Origin: Bacillota bacterium
GTDB taxonomy: Bacteria; Bacillota; Clostridia; Peptostreptococcales; Anaerovoracaceae
Length of the DNA stretch: 64,000 bases
Reading direction: 5' to 3'
Assembly: GCA_017522185.1 (NCBI GenBank)
Contig: JAFWZZ010000010.1
Location: 50,149-114,148 of the forward strand
The position numbers and the translations under genes were made by a program. The notes under the pieces were generated by a model, which saw only the letters and a list, made by a program, of their open reading frames with translations, searched no databases and was not told the DNA's origin. How positions within the stretch are numbered: position 1 is the first letter of the stretch; each line of letters starts with the position of its first letter. Positions 1 through 8,653 of this stretch are shown piece after piece.

Positions 1-588
1 CTTCACGGTACCTGCCGCTGTACGGATGGTTTCGTTGGAAAGGGCCAGTTTGGTAATCAGCATCATATCATAGGCTGTGGAATAATGATCCTTTTCATCC
101 ATACCGTTTGGATTGGAAAAATGTGTATTCTCGCAGCCGATGTTTTTTGCTGTTTTGTTCATCAGTTTCACGAACTTGTTTACATTGCCGGATACGGCTT
201 CAGCCAGCGCCCATGCTGCATCATTGCCGGAAAGAATCAGCGTGCCGTAAACCAGGTCCTTGACAGTAACGACTTCTCCTGCCTGCAGTTCCATGGTCGC
301 TTCGCCTTCCTGCACCGCTCTTTCGGAAACGGTTACTTCCTGATCCAAAGGCAGATTCTGCACTGCCAGCAGAGCCGTCATCATCTTGGTCGTGCTGTAA
401 GGCGCAAACCTCTTATTCTTATTCTTTGCGTAAATGATTTCTCCTGTGTTCTGACAGTATGTTACCGCACCGCCTGCTGTAATCGCAGGACGTTTCACGG
501 TTGCCGCCCAGGATGGCGCCACTGAAGCGAACAGGAAAATGCACATCAGGCAAAGAGCTAATACTTGTCTTCTCGTTTTTCTTAACAT
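1..588 (-). CDS. D-alanyl-D-alanine carboxypeptidase (PBP5/DacF family), C-terminus beyond left edge
   Basis: A penicillin-binding serine peptidase that trims the terminal D-Ala of peptidoglycan stem peptides outside the membrane. The first 196 codons are visible. The N-terminus is MLRKTRRQVLALC followed by a hydrophobic stretch and APSWA-A, which reads as a cleavable signal peptide. The catalytic SxxK motif appears as STTK and the second motif as SGN within LILSGNDAA. The KTG box and the C-terminal anchor lie past position 1. The ATG at 586-588 starts four bases after the apgM stop, so the gene is probably the last of the serC-apgM-dac transcript. The family call is secure; the exact paralogue (DacA, DacF or DacB) cannot be settled from the fragment. 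Confidence 0.9.
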   Translation of the reverse strand, partial: MLRKTRRQVLALCLMCIFLFASVAPSWAATVKRPAITAGGAVTYCQNTGEIIYAKNKNKRFAPYSTTKMMTALLAVQNLPLDQEVTVSERAVQEGEATMELQAGEVVTVKDLVYGTLILSGNDAAWALAEAVSGNVNKFVKLMNKTAKNIGCENTHFSNPNGMDEKDHYSTAYDMMLITKLALSNETIRTAAGTVK

Positions 589-592
589 CAGT

Positions 593-1804
593 CTACGCAC
601 CAAAGAAATAGTCTGCCAACGCATAGCCGTCGTCAAAATATTTTCCTTTCTGTCCGGATGTTTCGTTAAATTTTCTTGTATCATCTGCTTCCTTCTCGTC
701 TCTGCTGTCATAGATGACATACGGAACCGGTGTGGAAGAATGAGTTCTGATACAAAGCGGTGTTCTATGGTCAGGCACAATCAAAGCCCTGAATTCTTCG
801 CCATCCGCACGGAGCGCTTCTACGATTGGCTTTACGATCTTCTGGTCGATATCTCCCAGGCAGACGATTTTGCCTTCCATGTCGCCCTGATGCGCACATT
901 CATCCGGTCCTTCCAGATGCACATATACAAAGTCCTTGCCGTCTCTGAATTCACGGATTGCGGCTTCGGCCTTACCTTCGAAGTTAGTATGGAGTGTGCC
1001 TGTCGCACCTTCCACATCTACAGACTTGAGTCCGGCACAAATAGCGATACCCTTGATCAGGTCTACCGCACTGATAGCAGTGCCTTTCAGACCGTATTTG
1101 TCATAGAACGGAGACAACTGCGGTTTCTTGCCCTGACCCCAGATCCATAAGGTGTTGGCAGGTCTCAGACCCTTTTCTCTTCTCGCCACGTTAACAGGAT
1201 GGTTGTTCAGAATCTCATAGCTTGCCTTCATCATGTCGATGATTGGCTGTGCATGAGGACCCTTTGGCAGATGGTCGCCAACTCTCTGGTCTAACACATC
1301 GTGTGGCGGTGTGAATTCATATTCCGTTTCACCATTATGTACGATGAGGCAGTGACGGTAACTTACACCGGTATGGAATGTCCGTGTTTCGTCTGCAAAA
1401 GCCTCATTGACTGCTTTGATCAGTTCTGCAGCTTCTTCGGTGGAGATATCGCCTGCGCTGTGGTCTTTGATAATCAGGTCTTCGTAAGCGCCTTCCCCTT
1501 CTAATGTGATGATGTTGGTTCTGAAAGCCACATCTGAATCGGACATTTCGATGCCGATGCTGGCTGCTTCCAGTGGGGAACGTCCTGTCAGATAGATGGT
1601 TGGATCGTAACCCATTACGGACAGGTTAGCCGCGTCACTTCCCGGTGCGATGCCAGGCGGAACGGTTCTCACCATGCCGATTTCACCTTTTGCTGCTAAT
1701 CCATTGATAAACGGCATTTCTGCCACTTCCAGCGGTGTTTTTCCCTCCAGTCGTTCAACCGGGTCGTCACCTGCACCGTCCGGAACTACTACTAAATATT
1801 TCAT
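593..1804 (-). CDS. apgM: Archaeal-type cofactor-independent phosphoglycerate mutase (ApgM-like; proposed homoserine kinase subfamily)
   Basis: A 403-residue member of the alkaline-phosphatase superfamily (COG3635). The metal-binding start VVPDGAGDDP and the candidate nucleophile Ser56 in APGSDAAN are present, and VPDHRTPL near residue 345 carries late metal ligands. The family interconverts 3- and 2-phosphoglycerate, but one bacterial subfamily has been proposed to act as a homoserine kinase instead. Two context clues pull in different directions. It is translationally coupled to serC through a TAATG overlap, which favours phosphoglycerate chemistry feeding serine synthesis. Elsewhere in the window a MetA-aspartokinase fusion shows homoserine metabolism is active. 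No other mutase or thrB is visible here. The fold is certain; the substrate is inferred. Confidence 0.85.
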   Translation of the reverse strand: MKYLVVVPDGAGDDPVERLEGKTPLEVAEMPFINGLAAKGEIGMVRTVPPGIAPGSDAANLSVMGYDPTIYLTGRSPLEAASIGIEMSDSDVAFRTNIITLEGEGAYEDLIIKDHSAGDISTEEAAELIKAVNEAFADETRTFHTGVSYRHCLIVHNGETEYEFTPPHDVLDQRVGDHLPKGPHAQPIIDMMKASYEILNNHPVNVARREKGLRPANTLWIWGQGKKPQLSPFYDKYGLKGTAISAVDLIKGIAICAGLKSVDVEGATGTLHTNFEGKAEAAIREFRDGKDFVYVHLEGPDECAHQGDMEGKIVCLGDIDQKIVKPIVEALRADGEEFRALIVPDHRTPLCIRTHSSTPVPYVIYDSRDEKEADDTRKFNETSGQKGKYFDDGYALADYFFGA

Positions 1805-2895
1805 TACAGATTCTCCTCTTCAAATTTCTTCATGAAAGCAATCAGTTTTTCTACGCCTTCCTTCGGCATAGCGTTGTAGATGCTCGCTCTCATACCGCCT
1901 ACACTGCGGTGTCCATTTAAGTTAATCATACCCTCTGCCTTCGCATCGGAAACAAATTTCTTGTCTAAATCCGTGTCGCCTGTTACGAATACTACGTTCA
2001 TCAGGGATCTGTCTTCCTTCGCTACAGGGCTCTTAAACAGTTTACTCTGGTCGATATAACTGTACAGCAACTCTGCCTTTTCTACGTCAGCCGCGTGCAT
2101 TGCTGCCAGGCCGCCCATTTCTTTGATTCTCTTGAACACCAGCCCTGCGATGTAAATCGCGAAGCATGGCGGTGTATTGTACATGGAATCGTTCTTTGCG
2201 TGTACCTTGTAATCCAGGTAAGTCGGTACGGTCGCATCTGCGTGGCCGATCAGGTCTTCTCTGATGATGACGATGGTCATGCCGGCAGGGCCCACATTCT
2301 TCTGTGCGCCTGCAAAGATGACGCCGAACTTTGTCACGTCGATTTCTTCACTCAGGATGCAGCTGGACATGTCAGCAACCAGCGGAATGTCTCCGGTGTC
2401 AGGCAGTTCGTTCATGTGCGTACCGTAAATGGTGTTGTTATAGCATACATATACGTAGTCCGCATCCGGTCTGATATCTTCCTTTGTGAACTTCGGAATG
2501 TATGTAAAGGTATCTTCTTCGGAGCTTGCAATCAGGCGGATATCGCCGAATTTACATGCTTCCTGGTATGCCTTCTTGCCCCAGGAACCGGCAACTACGT
2601 AGTCAGCCTTTTTAGAGGCTCTCAGCAGGTTTAATGGCACCATTGCAAATTGAAGAGTTCCTCCGCCTTGTAAAAACAGGACTTTGTAGTTTTCCGGGAT
2701 GTTCATCAAATCGCGCAGATCTGCTTCTGCTTCTTCGATGATCTTACCAAACTCTTTTGAACGGTGACTCATTTCCATGACAGACTGTCCGCATCCATTG
2801 TAGTCAGCAAGGTTTGCAGCTGCATCTTCGATTACGTCAAGCGGCAGCATGGATGGTCCTGCGGAAAAGTTAAATACTCTGTTTGTGTTTGTCAT
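1804..2895 (-). CDS. serC: Phosphoserine aminotransferase
   Basis: A PLP enzyme of fold type I that converts 3-phosphohydroxypyruvate and glutamate to phosphoserine and 2-oxoglutarate. At 363 residues it has normal length. Visible signatures are FSAGPSMLP at the start, HRSKEF near residue 45, LQGGGTLQFAMVP, the ADMSSCILSE segment, and the PLP-lysine region IFAGAQKNVGPAGM near residue 200. The C-terminal half has GHRSVGGMRASIYN. It is the first gene of the serC-apgM-dac run and is transcribed away from the serA-like gene at 3033, so the first two steps of serine synthesis form a divergent pair. No serB is seen in the window. Confidence 0.96.
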   Translation of the reverse strand: MTNTNRVFNFSAGPSMLPLDVIEDAAANLADYNGCGQSVMEMSHRSKEFGKIIEEAEADLRDLMNIPENYKVLFLQGGGTLQFAMVPLNLLRASKKADYVVAGSWGKKAYQEACKFGDIRLIASSEEDTFTYIPKFTKEDIRPDADYVYVCYNNTIYGTHMNELPDTGDIPLVADMSSCILSEEIDVTKFGVIFAGAQKNVGPAGMTIVIIREDLIGHADATVPTYLDYKVHAKNDSMYNTPPCFAIYIAGLVFKRIKEMGGLAAMHAADVEKAELLYSYIDQSKLFKSPVAKEDRSLMNVVFVTGDTDLDKKFVSDAKAEGMINLNGHRSVGGMRASIYNAMPKEGVEKLIAFMKKFEEENL

Positions 2896-2949
2896 TTTTG
2901 TCCCCCTCCATTGTGTTTCAAAATATTACCTAAAATTCATATGCTAAAT

Positions 2950-2978
2950 ATTATAGCACTTTAGTCCTTGAAAGTAAA
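2950..2978 (-). promoter_or_regulatory. serC promoter (-35 TTTACT, 17 bp, -10 TATAAT)
   Basis: On the minus strand TTTACT (2978-2973) is followed by a 17-bp spacer and TATAAT (2955-2950), about 55 bp before the serC start. The -35 box touches the -35 box of the divergent serA promoter at base 2973. Two RNA polymerases probably cannot occupy both promoters at once. Confidence 0.75.
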
Positions 2979-2996
2979 GGAATTCGGTGTTATAAT
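2968..2996 (+). promoter_or_regulatory. serA promoter (-35 TTGAAA, 17 bp, -10 TATAAT)
   Basis: TTGAAA (2968-2973), a 17-bp spacer and a perfect TATAAT (2991-2996) form a strong sigma-A promoter. A consensus-like GAGGAGG ribosome site lies at 3018-3026, just before the ATG at 3033. Confidence 0.82.
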
Positions 2997-3032
2997 TCAT
3001 TCAAATTACTAATTTATAGAGGAGGTACAACC

Positions 3033-4181
3033 ATGTACAACATTGCAACATTAAACAAGATTTCACCGGTCGGCCTGGCCCATTTTTCAGACAGATATAC
3101 GATTACGGATGAAGTCTCTGGTTCCTCTGCTATTTTAGTAAGAAGTCAGGATATGCATGAAATGGAATTCGGCCGCGAGCTCTTATCCATCGCAAGAGCC
3201 GGTGCGGGCGTCAACAATATTCCGCTGGAAAGATGCGCAGAAGAAGGTATCGTTGTATTCAACACCCCTGGTGCCAATGCCAACGCAGTAAAGGAACTGA
3301 CCCTTGCAGGGCTGTTCTTAGCTGCCAGAAATATTCCAGCCGGCATTGCATGGGCTTCTTCACTGACAGAGAACGTGAGCAAAGCCGTAGAAAAAGGCAA
3401 GAGTCAGTTCGCAGGCACAGAAATCAAGGGTAAGACTCTGGGCGTTATCGGTCTGGGTGCCATCGGCGGTATGGTTGCCAACGCGGCAGTCGATTTAGGC
3501 ATGAATGTCATCGGCTACGATCCTTACTTCAGCGTCAAGGCTGCCCACCAGCTCTACAGCTGCGTGGACATTAAGGCAGAGCTGAAGGATCTGCTGCCGG
3601 AATGTGACTACGTTTCCATCCACATCCCTGCTACCGATACAACAAAGGGCATGTTCAACGCTGAAATCTTTGCACAGATGAAAGACGGCGCGATTCTGCT
3701 CAACTTCTCCAGAGACAAGCTGGTCAACGAAGCAGATCTGCTGGCAGCCGTAGAATCCGGCAAGCTGGCAAAATACGTGTGTGACTTCGCCACAGACGGC
3801 ACACTGAACAAAGAAAACATCATCGTTCTGCCACACCTGGGCGCCTCCACCGCAGAAGCAGAAGACAATTGCGCAACCATGGCAGTATGGCAGACACGTG
3901 ACTACATCGAAAACGGCAACATCGTAAACTCCGTCAACTTCCCTGCCGTAGACCTGGGACCGATGAAGGGCGACAACCGTATCTGCATCATGACAAAGGG
4001 TGAACCGTACCCTGTAAAGCTGGCTGCAGCCATGTTCGCCAACATCAACATCAAGGCCATCGCAGGCGGCGTACGCGGTGCTTACGGCTACGCGCTGATT
4101 TCCACAGATGACATGATTACATCCGTTCCGGCAGTGGACGGTGTCATCCGTGTGAGAGTCATCCAGCCGGACGAACTGTAA
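3033..4181 (+). CDS. serA: 3-phosphoglycerate dehydrogenase family protein with C-terminal ACT-like domain
   Basis: An NAD-dependent D-2-hydroxyacid dehydrogenase of 382 residues, probably oxidising 3-phosphoglycerate to 3-phosphohydroxypyruvate as the entry to serine synthesis. The Rossmann motif is GLGAIGGMVANAA near residue 135, followed by VIGYDPYF. The substrate arginine is in LLNFSRDKLVNEADL and the catalytic histidine in VLPHLGAS. The usual acidic partner in a DVFEEEP-like motif is not evident: the equivalent stretch reads CDFATDGTLN. The last 80 residues (from about DNRICIMTKGEPYP) look like a short ACT regulatory domain. Divergence from serC supports the serine role. The function is well supported; the altered acid motif is noted as an oddity. 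Confidence 0.9.
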   Translation: MYNIATLNKISPVGLAHFSDRYTITDEVSGSSAILVRSQDMHEMEFGRELLSIARAGAGVNNIPLERCAEEGIVVFNTPGANANAVKELTLAGLFLAARNIPAGIAWASSLTENVSKAVEKGKSQFAGTEIKGKTLGVIGLGAIGGMVANAAVDLGMNVIGYDPYFSVKAAHQLYSCVDIKAELKDLLPECDYVSIHIPATDTTKGMFNAEIFAQMKDGAILLNFSRDKLVNEADLLAAVESGKLAKYVCDFATDGTLNKENIIVLPHLGASTAEAEDNCATMAVWQTRDYIENGNIVNSVNFPAVDLGPMKGDNRICIMTKGEPYPVKLAAAMFANINIKAIAGGVRGAYGYALISTDDMITSVPAVDGVIRVRVIQPDEL

Positions 4182-4211
4182 AAGCTTACGATTACAACAT
4201 CAAAAACGTCA

Positions 4212-4237
4212 AAAGAGACCTTTTCCAAGGTCTCTTT
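4212..4237. terminator. Bidirectional intrinsic terminator between serA and nlpC genes
   Basis: A perfect 11-bp inverted repeat, AAAGAGACCTT (4212-4222) and AAGGTCTCTTT (4227-4237), has a 4-nt loop, T-rich sequence on the right and A-rich sequence on the left. It lies between the converging serA-like and NlpC/P60 genes and can serve both. Confidence 0.85.
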
Positions 4238-4261
4238 CTTTGTATGTATCAAACTGTACGA

Positions 4262-5374
4262 TTATTCAAAAATTCTTCTGACATCCACAACAGGATTTCC
4301 GGAATAGTTCAGACCGGTTACCCCGATGCCGTAGCCGTAGTCGATGGCGTGCACGATCTGTCCGCCGCCGATGTAGATGGCAACATGGGCCGGATAACAG
4401 ATCAGGTCTCCCGGCTGCGCTTCTGACAGGGATACCCCTCTTCCATAGCTCTGCATGGTTACTGCGCCGTGAGGCAGGGATACGCCGAAGTGGTCGTAAA
4501 CAGCCATAACGAAGCCGGAGCAGTCCGCACCGTCAGTCAGGGATGTACCACCGTATTCATATGGATTGCCGACATACTGCAGCGCAAAATCCGCAACAGC
4601 CTGTCCGCTTCCATTATAGGTTGCACCATCGGAATTCTTCTTCGCGTCACCGGTTCCCACCAGGATGATTTCCTTCTTCGGCTTCTTCAGGACCTTGGAT
4701 TTCTTTACCTCTGTCTTCGTCGTCTTGCCGTTGACGGAAGTAATCAGTTCTGTAACACGCTTCTTTCCGTTTTTGCCCTTCTGTTTCACCTTCTGGGTGC
4801 CGGTCGTCAGTTTAGAGGTCTTACGCTCCACCTTCTCATACTTGATTTTCTTCGTGGATGTCACCAGCTGTACAACCTGCACATCTACAATCGGATCCAG
4901 CTCTGAGAAAACCAGCTTGTCTCCCGGATAGATGGACTCCATGTCCACATCCGGATTGATTTTCTCGATTTCTGAGATGGTCATGTCGTGCTTATACGCG
5001 ATATCCCAGATGGTATCGCCTTCTTTTACCGTGTATGTCACCTCCGCCTTTTCGCCCTTCAGCAGGTAATCCGCTGTTTTCTTCGGTTTTTCCTCCGGCT
5101 TTGGTGCTTCTTTCTTCTTGTAAGTTGTTTTCACAACGGTTAGCGCCGGTGTCACTTCCAGTGATTTCACCTCTGCGTCTTTTTTCACGTAGCGGCCTTC
5201 CACTTCCGCGATGACAGCCTCAGCCTCCTCTTCCGTGGAAAAGACAGCAACGGTCTTGTCTCCCGCTTTCAGGTCCCAGTAATCGACTTTCGATACGCTG
5301 TTCACTACAAGGACGATGATGGCAATGGCGGCAATGGCAGCCACGGCGATGATAATTGCTTTTTTCTTTGTCAT
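4262..5374 (-). CDS. Membrane-anchored LysM/G5-like/NlpC-P60 peptidoglycan hydrolase
   Basis: A 370-residue extracytoplasmic cell-wall hydrolase. A hydrophobic N-terminal segment (residues 6-25, AIIIAVAAIAAIAII) anchors it or acts as a signal. A LysM domain follows at about 112-158 (YTVKEGDTIWDIAYKHDM ... YPGDKLVF), then a Lys/Thr-rich G5-like region at about 165-235. A C-terminal NlpC/P60 domain runs from about 255 to 370, with Cys in GADCSGFVMAVYDH, His in YPAHVAIYIGGG and a third polar position in HAIDYG. Such enzymes cut D-Glu-to-mDAP bonds, consistent with the mDAP-type MurE in this window. It is the last gene of the rph-rdgB-yihY-dgk operon, 21 bp behind dgk. Confidence 0.9.
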   Translation of the reverse strand: MTKKKAIIIAVAAIAAIAIIVLVVNSVSKVDYWDLKAGDKTVAVFSTEEEAEAVIAEVEGRYVKKDAEVKSLEVTPALTVVKTTYKKKEAPKPEEKPKKTADYLLKGEKAEVTYTVKEGDTIWDIAYKHDMTISEIEKINPDVDMESIYPGDKLVFSELDPIVDVQVVQLVTSTKKIKYEKVERKTSKLTTGTQKVKQKGKNGKKRVTELITSVNGKTTKTEVKKSKVLKKPKKEIILVGTGDAKKNSDGATYNGSGQAVADFALQYVGNPYEYGGTSLTDGADCSGFVMAVYDHFGVSLPHGAVTMQSYGRGVSLSEAQPGDLICYPAHVAIYIGGGQIVHAIDYGYGIGVTGLNYSGNPVVDVRRIFE

Positions 5375-5395
5375 ATCCTAACCTGTATCTTTCTT

Positions 5396-6364
5396 CTACG
5401 CTCTGTAACCCTCGATTAATCTGTATAACATTTCGTCAAACTTTTCATCTCTTGTCAAGGTTTTTACCCTTGTTTCCTCATTGAGACAGACCTTGATGGC
5501 ACCGTGGTGGTTCTGGATTCTGATATTCTCACAGCCTTCCTGATATTCTCCATCCAGTGTCCACGGCATATCCGGTTCCGCCGTAATTTCCACGCTTGCA
5601 GCCGAGAAAAAAGTAATCATCGGCGAGTTGGTCAGGTTCTGTGTTGCCAGTGCCGCTACCATCTGATTCAGCTCAATGACGTTATTCGGCTTCTTGATGA
5701 GCAGCACCTCGAACTTGCCGTCTGTCATGTCCACAACTTTTTCCGATAACGTGAGAATACCCGCCACAGATGTGGAATTACAGATTGCACCAAACAGGTA
5801 CTCTCCCTCGTAGGTCTCGTGTTCGCTGTGCACAGTCAGCTTCAGCGGCTTGATAGACGGAATGTCTTTGATGCCTTCCAGCACATAAGCCAGATGTCCC
5901 AGCGTATTCTTCAGGTTCTGCGGTGCATTGTAAGAGGTCTGGGTAAAGGCCCCAAAGGATGCAACGTAAGAGAAGTATCTGCCGTTAAAAGATCCTACAT
6001 CCAGATGATGGATACTTCCGTCTACAATGCTGTGGGCAGATGCCACGACATCTTTTGTCAGGCCCAGACTGCTGCCAAAATCGTTGGTGCTTCCTGCAGG
6101 AATATAGCCGATTTTCACGTCAAGCCTGCTGCGGAGTACGCCGTCCATGACTTCGTTGAAAGTGCCGTCGCCACCGATAGCGACAATCAGTTCGTAGCCA
6201 TTTCCCCTATCCATGACAATCTCCGTGCCATCACCCTGCTTCTGTGTTACTGCAACTGTTGTTTCGTAACCAGCCTGGTTAAACACCTGCAGAATTTCCA
6301 CGAAATACTTATTTGCCTGTTTCGTTCCTGCCTGTGGATTCAAAATAACAAGTGCTTTCTTCAT
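5396..6364 (-). CDS. Diacylglycerol kinase family lipid kinase (DgkB/YegS-like)
   Basis: A 322-residue soluble lipid kinase of the DAGK catalytic family. The nucleotide-binding start LVILNPQAGTKQANK and the signature AIGGDGTFNEVMDGVL are clear, as is GYIPAGSTNDFGSSLGL. The C-terminal beta-sandwich domain (from about residue 150) has the DGEYQEG motif typical of YegS/DgkB. It probably phosphorylates diacylglycerol or a related lipid at the inner membrane face, recycling lipid from envelope synthesis. The start overlaps the stop of the upstream YihY gene by four bases (ATGA), so the two are co-translated. The exact lipid substrate is not readable. Confidence 0.92.
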   Translation of the reverse strand: MKKALVILNPQAGTKQANKYFVEILQVFNQAGYETTVAVTQKQGDGTEIVMDRGNGYELIVAIGGDGTFNEVMDGVLRSRLDVKIGYIPAGSTNDFGSSLGLTKDVVASAHSIVDGSIHHLDVGSFNGRYFSYVASFGAFTQTSYNAPQNLKNTLGHLAYVLEGIKDIPSIKPLKLTVHSEHETYEGEYLFGAICNSTSVAGILTLSEKVVDMTDGKFEVLLIKKPNNVIELNQMVAALATQNLTNSPMITFFSAASVEITAEPDMPWTLDGEYQEGCENIRIQNHHGAIKVCLNEETRVKTLTRDEKFDEMLYRLIEGYRA

Positions 6365-7203
6365 TTCCTCTCTTCCTTTCTAAAATTCCCTTTTGTATCT
6401 CTCCAAACTTTGTTAAACACGATTCCCACGCCAAGTGCCCATGACAGGAAATAAAACCAGAACATCAGGGCCACGATACTGGCCAGAGAACCGTAAATAA
6501 TATCGTAATTCACCGCATAGTTTGCATAAGCGGAATAGCAGATGGTTACAACCAGCATGCCCACTGCCCCGAAGCAGCTGCCTGGCAGGATTTCTTTATA
6601 TCCAAGTTTTTCGTAGGGCAGCACATAATACACGTAGGACACCAGCAGGAAGTACAAAACGCCTGCAAGTGGCCAACGCATCCAGGTCCAAAGGGTATTG
6701 ATGATACTGTCCTCCACCAGTGGGCCCATAACCAGCATCAGAATCACCTTCCCGTATACCAGGATGATTACGACAAAGGCGATGGTAAACAGCGTCAGTG
6801 CCATGGTCTTGATGGAACGGAAACGCTCACGGAAAAAGCCACCGGTTGTCTGCCCGCTGGAATAGGTGTAGTTCGCGATACGCATCAAAGAAAACTGCGC
6901 CCTGGAAGACGCCCAAAGGGCCATCAGAACCATGATGATGTTGGATGTCGCCGCCCCCATCGGTCTGTCTTCAATCACGCCCAGCAGGGTGTCTGCCATC
7001 TTCGGTGCAACATACAGGTCAATCCATTCCACCAGAATATCCAGGGATATCTCTAAAAGCCCCAGAATCTGCGTCAATACGATCAGCGTAGGCACCAGAG
7101 ACAACACGATGTAGAAGGACATCTGTGCGGCAAACCCCTGATAATACGGGTCGCGAAACTGTTTAATTCCGAGTAAAATCATCTGCAGCAGTCTGCTCTT
7201 CAT
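6361..7203 (-). CDS. YihY/BrkB-family inner membrane protein
   Basis: A 280-residue polytopic membrane protein with about six hydrophobic segments. The family motif QMSFYIVLSLVPTLIVL is near residue 28 and a central SNIIMVLMALWASSRAQFSLMRI stretch follows. Other conserved features are LPYEKLGYKEILPGSCFGAVGM and YGSLASIVALMFWFYFLSW. The family was once annotated as ribonuclease BN in error, and its molecular role is still uncertain. It sits 6 bp after rdgB and overlaps dgk, inside the rph operon. The family is certain and the function unknown. Confidence 0.9.
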   Translation of the reverse strand: MKSRLLQMILLGIKQFRDPYYQGFAAQMSFYIVLSLVPTLIVLTQILGLLEISLDILVEWIDLYVAPKMADTLLGVIEDRPMGAATSNIIMVLMALWASSRAQFSLMRIANYTYSSGQTTGGFFRERFRSIKTMALTLFTIAFVVIILVYGKVILMLVMGPLVEDSIINTLWTWMRWPLAGVLYFLLVSYVYYVLPYEKLGYKEILPGSCFGAVGMLVVTICYSAYANYAVNYDIIYGSLASIVALMFWFYFLSWALGVGIVFNKVWRDTKGNFRKEERK

Positions 7204-7209
7204 GCCTGC

Positions 7210-7806
7210 TTATTTCCTTTCTTTCAGCAGTCTTTCCAATGTGGCCAGCGCGTTAGCTCTGTGGCTGATCTCGTTCTTCTCTTCCGGAGAAAGCTGTGAA
7301 AAGGTTCTCTGGAAGCCGTCCGGTACAAATAGCGGATCGTAGCCGAAACCGTTTTCACCCACAGGCGTATCGATGATATGGCCGTGGCACTCGCCTCTCG
7401 CAGTGATGGCTTCACCATCCGGGAATACCATGGTAATGACAGAGACGAACTTTGCTCTTCTTTCTTTGTATGGTACATCCGCGAGAAGTGTCAGCAGTTT
7501 CTCATTGTTCTTCTGGTCGTTACCGTCTTCTCCGGCAAATCTTGCGGAATACACGCCAGGTGCACCGCCCAGGTAATCCACCATCAGACCGGAATCATCG
7601 GAAATGGTAGTCTTACCGCAAAGCTTCATGATTTCATAAGCCTTCTTATAGGAGTTTTCCTCAAAGGTTTCTCCGTCTTCTTCGATTTCAATCTTCGGCA
7701 CGCCGGCATCATCTCTGGAGATAATCTCCATACCGAACTTCTGTAAAATGGCCTGCATCTCGTCAATCTTATGCTGATTTCTGGATGCTGCTACAATCGT
7801 TTCCAT
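7210..7806 (-). CDS. rdgB: XTP/dITP diphosphatase (RdgB/HAM1)
   Basis: A 198-residue nucleotide house-cleaning pyrophosphatase that removes dITP and XTP from the pool. The substrate loop SRNQHKIDEM, the metal-site segments GETFEENSYKKA and DDSGLMVDYLGGAPGVYSARFAG, and the C-terminal SHRANAL are all present. I place the start at METIVAAS (ATG 7804-7806) because a GGAAAGGAAG ribosome site precedes it and homologues begin there. The reading frame stays open 20 codons further upstream, where it encodes a basic, non-homologous peptide. It lies between rph and yihY; the rph-rdgB pair is a common bacterial arrangement. Confidence 0.95.
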   Translation of the reverse strand: METIVAASRNQHKIDEMQAILQKFGMEIISRDDAGVPKIEIEEDGETFEENSYKKAYEIMKLCGKTTISDDSGLMVDYLGGAPGVYSARFAGEDGNDQKNNEKLLTLLADVPYKERRAKFVSVITMVFPDGEAITARGECHGHIIDTPVGENGFGYDPLFVPDGFQRTFSQLSPEEKNEISHRANALATLERLLKERK

Positions 7807-7840
7807 GTCTGTAACTTCCTTTCCTTTTGTCGTACTACGC

Positions 7841-8542
7841 CTATAACATCGCCTTCTGCATTTCATGCAGCTCTCTGCAGCCTTTTTCGGCCAGATCCAG
7901 CAGTTCCATCAGGTCCGCCTTGGAAAACGGTGCTTCTTCGCCGGTTCCCTGCACTTCGATAAACTCGCCTTTGTCTGTCATGATGACATTCATGTCGACT
8001 TTGGCGTTGCAGTCTTCCGCGTAACGAAGATCCAGCAGTTTCTCGCCGTCCACGATGCCGACACTGATGGCGGATACGCAGGCTGTTACCGGGATTTCTT
8101 CGATCATGCCCTGTTCTTTCATCCACTGCATCGCCTGTACCATGGCAACATAGGCCCCTGTAATGGATGCCGTTCTGGTACCGCCGTCGGCCTGAATAAC
8201 ATCGCAGTCAATCCAGATCGTACGCTCACCCAGCTTTTCCATATCTACCACAGAGCGCAAGGATCTGCCGATCAACCTCTGGATTTCCACGGATCTGCCA
8301 TCCTGCTTGCCCTTGTCTCTCTTCTTTCTCGTACCTGTAGAACCCGGCAGCATACCGTATTCCGCAGTGACCCAGCCTTTGCCGGTTCCAACCAGGTGTC
8401 TTGCCGTGCTGTCTTCCACCGACGCCGTGCAGATTACCTTGGTATTGCCCATTTCAATCAAAACAGACCCCTGGGGGCTCATCAGGTAATGGTCTGTCAT
8501 CTTCACATTTCTCAGTGCATCAAAGCTTCTATCTGTTCTCAT
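7841..8542 (-). CDS. rph: Ribonuclease PH
   Basis: A 3'-to-5' phosphorolytic exoribonuclease that trims the 3' ends of tRNA precursors, working as a hexameric ring. At 233 residues it is slightly shorter than the usual 240 or so. Signatures include the N-terminus [34 protein letters not shown]-like [15 protein letters not shown], the arginine-rich [18 protein letters not shown], and the phosphate-site [13 protein letters not shown]. The C-terminus ends at LHEMQKAML. It is the first gene of a five-gene operon (rph, rdgB, yihY, dgk, nlpC). Confidence 0.96.
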   Translation of the reverse strand: MRTDRSFDALRNVKMTDHYLMSPQGSVLIEMGNTKVICTASVEDSTARHLVGTGKGWVTAEYGMLPGSTGTRKKRDKGKQDGRSVEIQRLIGRSLRSVVDMEKLGERTIWIDCDVIQADGGTRTASITGAYVAMVQAMQWMKEQGMIEEIPVTACVSAISVGIVDGEKLLDLRYAEDCNAKVDMNVIMTDKGEFIEVQGTGEEAPFSKADLMELLDLAEKGCRELHEMQKAML

Positions 8543-8574
8543 AACGATTACCTCTTTTAATATTCTAACAATAA

Positions 8575-8583
8575 ATTATACCA
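8575..8583 (-). promoter_or_regulatory. Extended -10 promoter of the rph operon
   Basis: The minus strand reads TGGTATAAT (8583-8575), a TGn-extended consensus -10, about 33 bp before the rph start. No good -35 lies 17 bp upstream, which fits an extended -10 promoter. Confidence 0.55.
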
Positions 8584-8653
8584 TATATTACAAAGTTGTG
8601 CTATACTTGTACTGCAATAAATTAGTATACCGAAACAGAGGAGTGAACATACA

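Noticed and set aside
539-1150. A 203-codon plus-strand frame opposite apgM
   Set aside because: It is the shadow of a conserved gene, without an SD or protein-like features.
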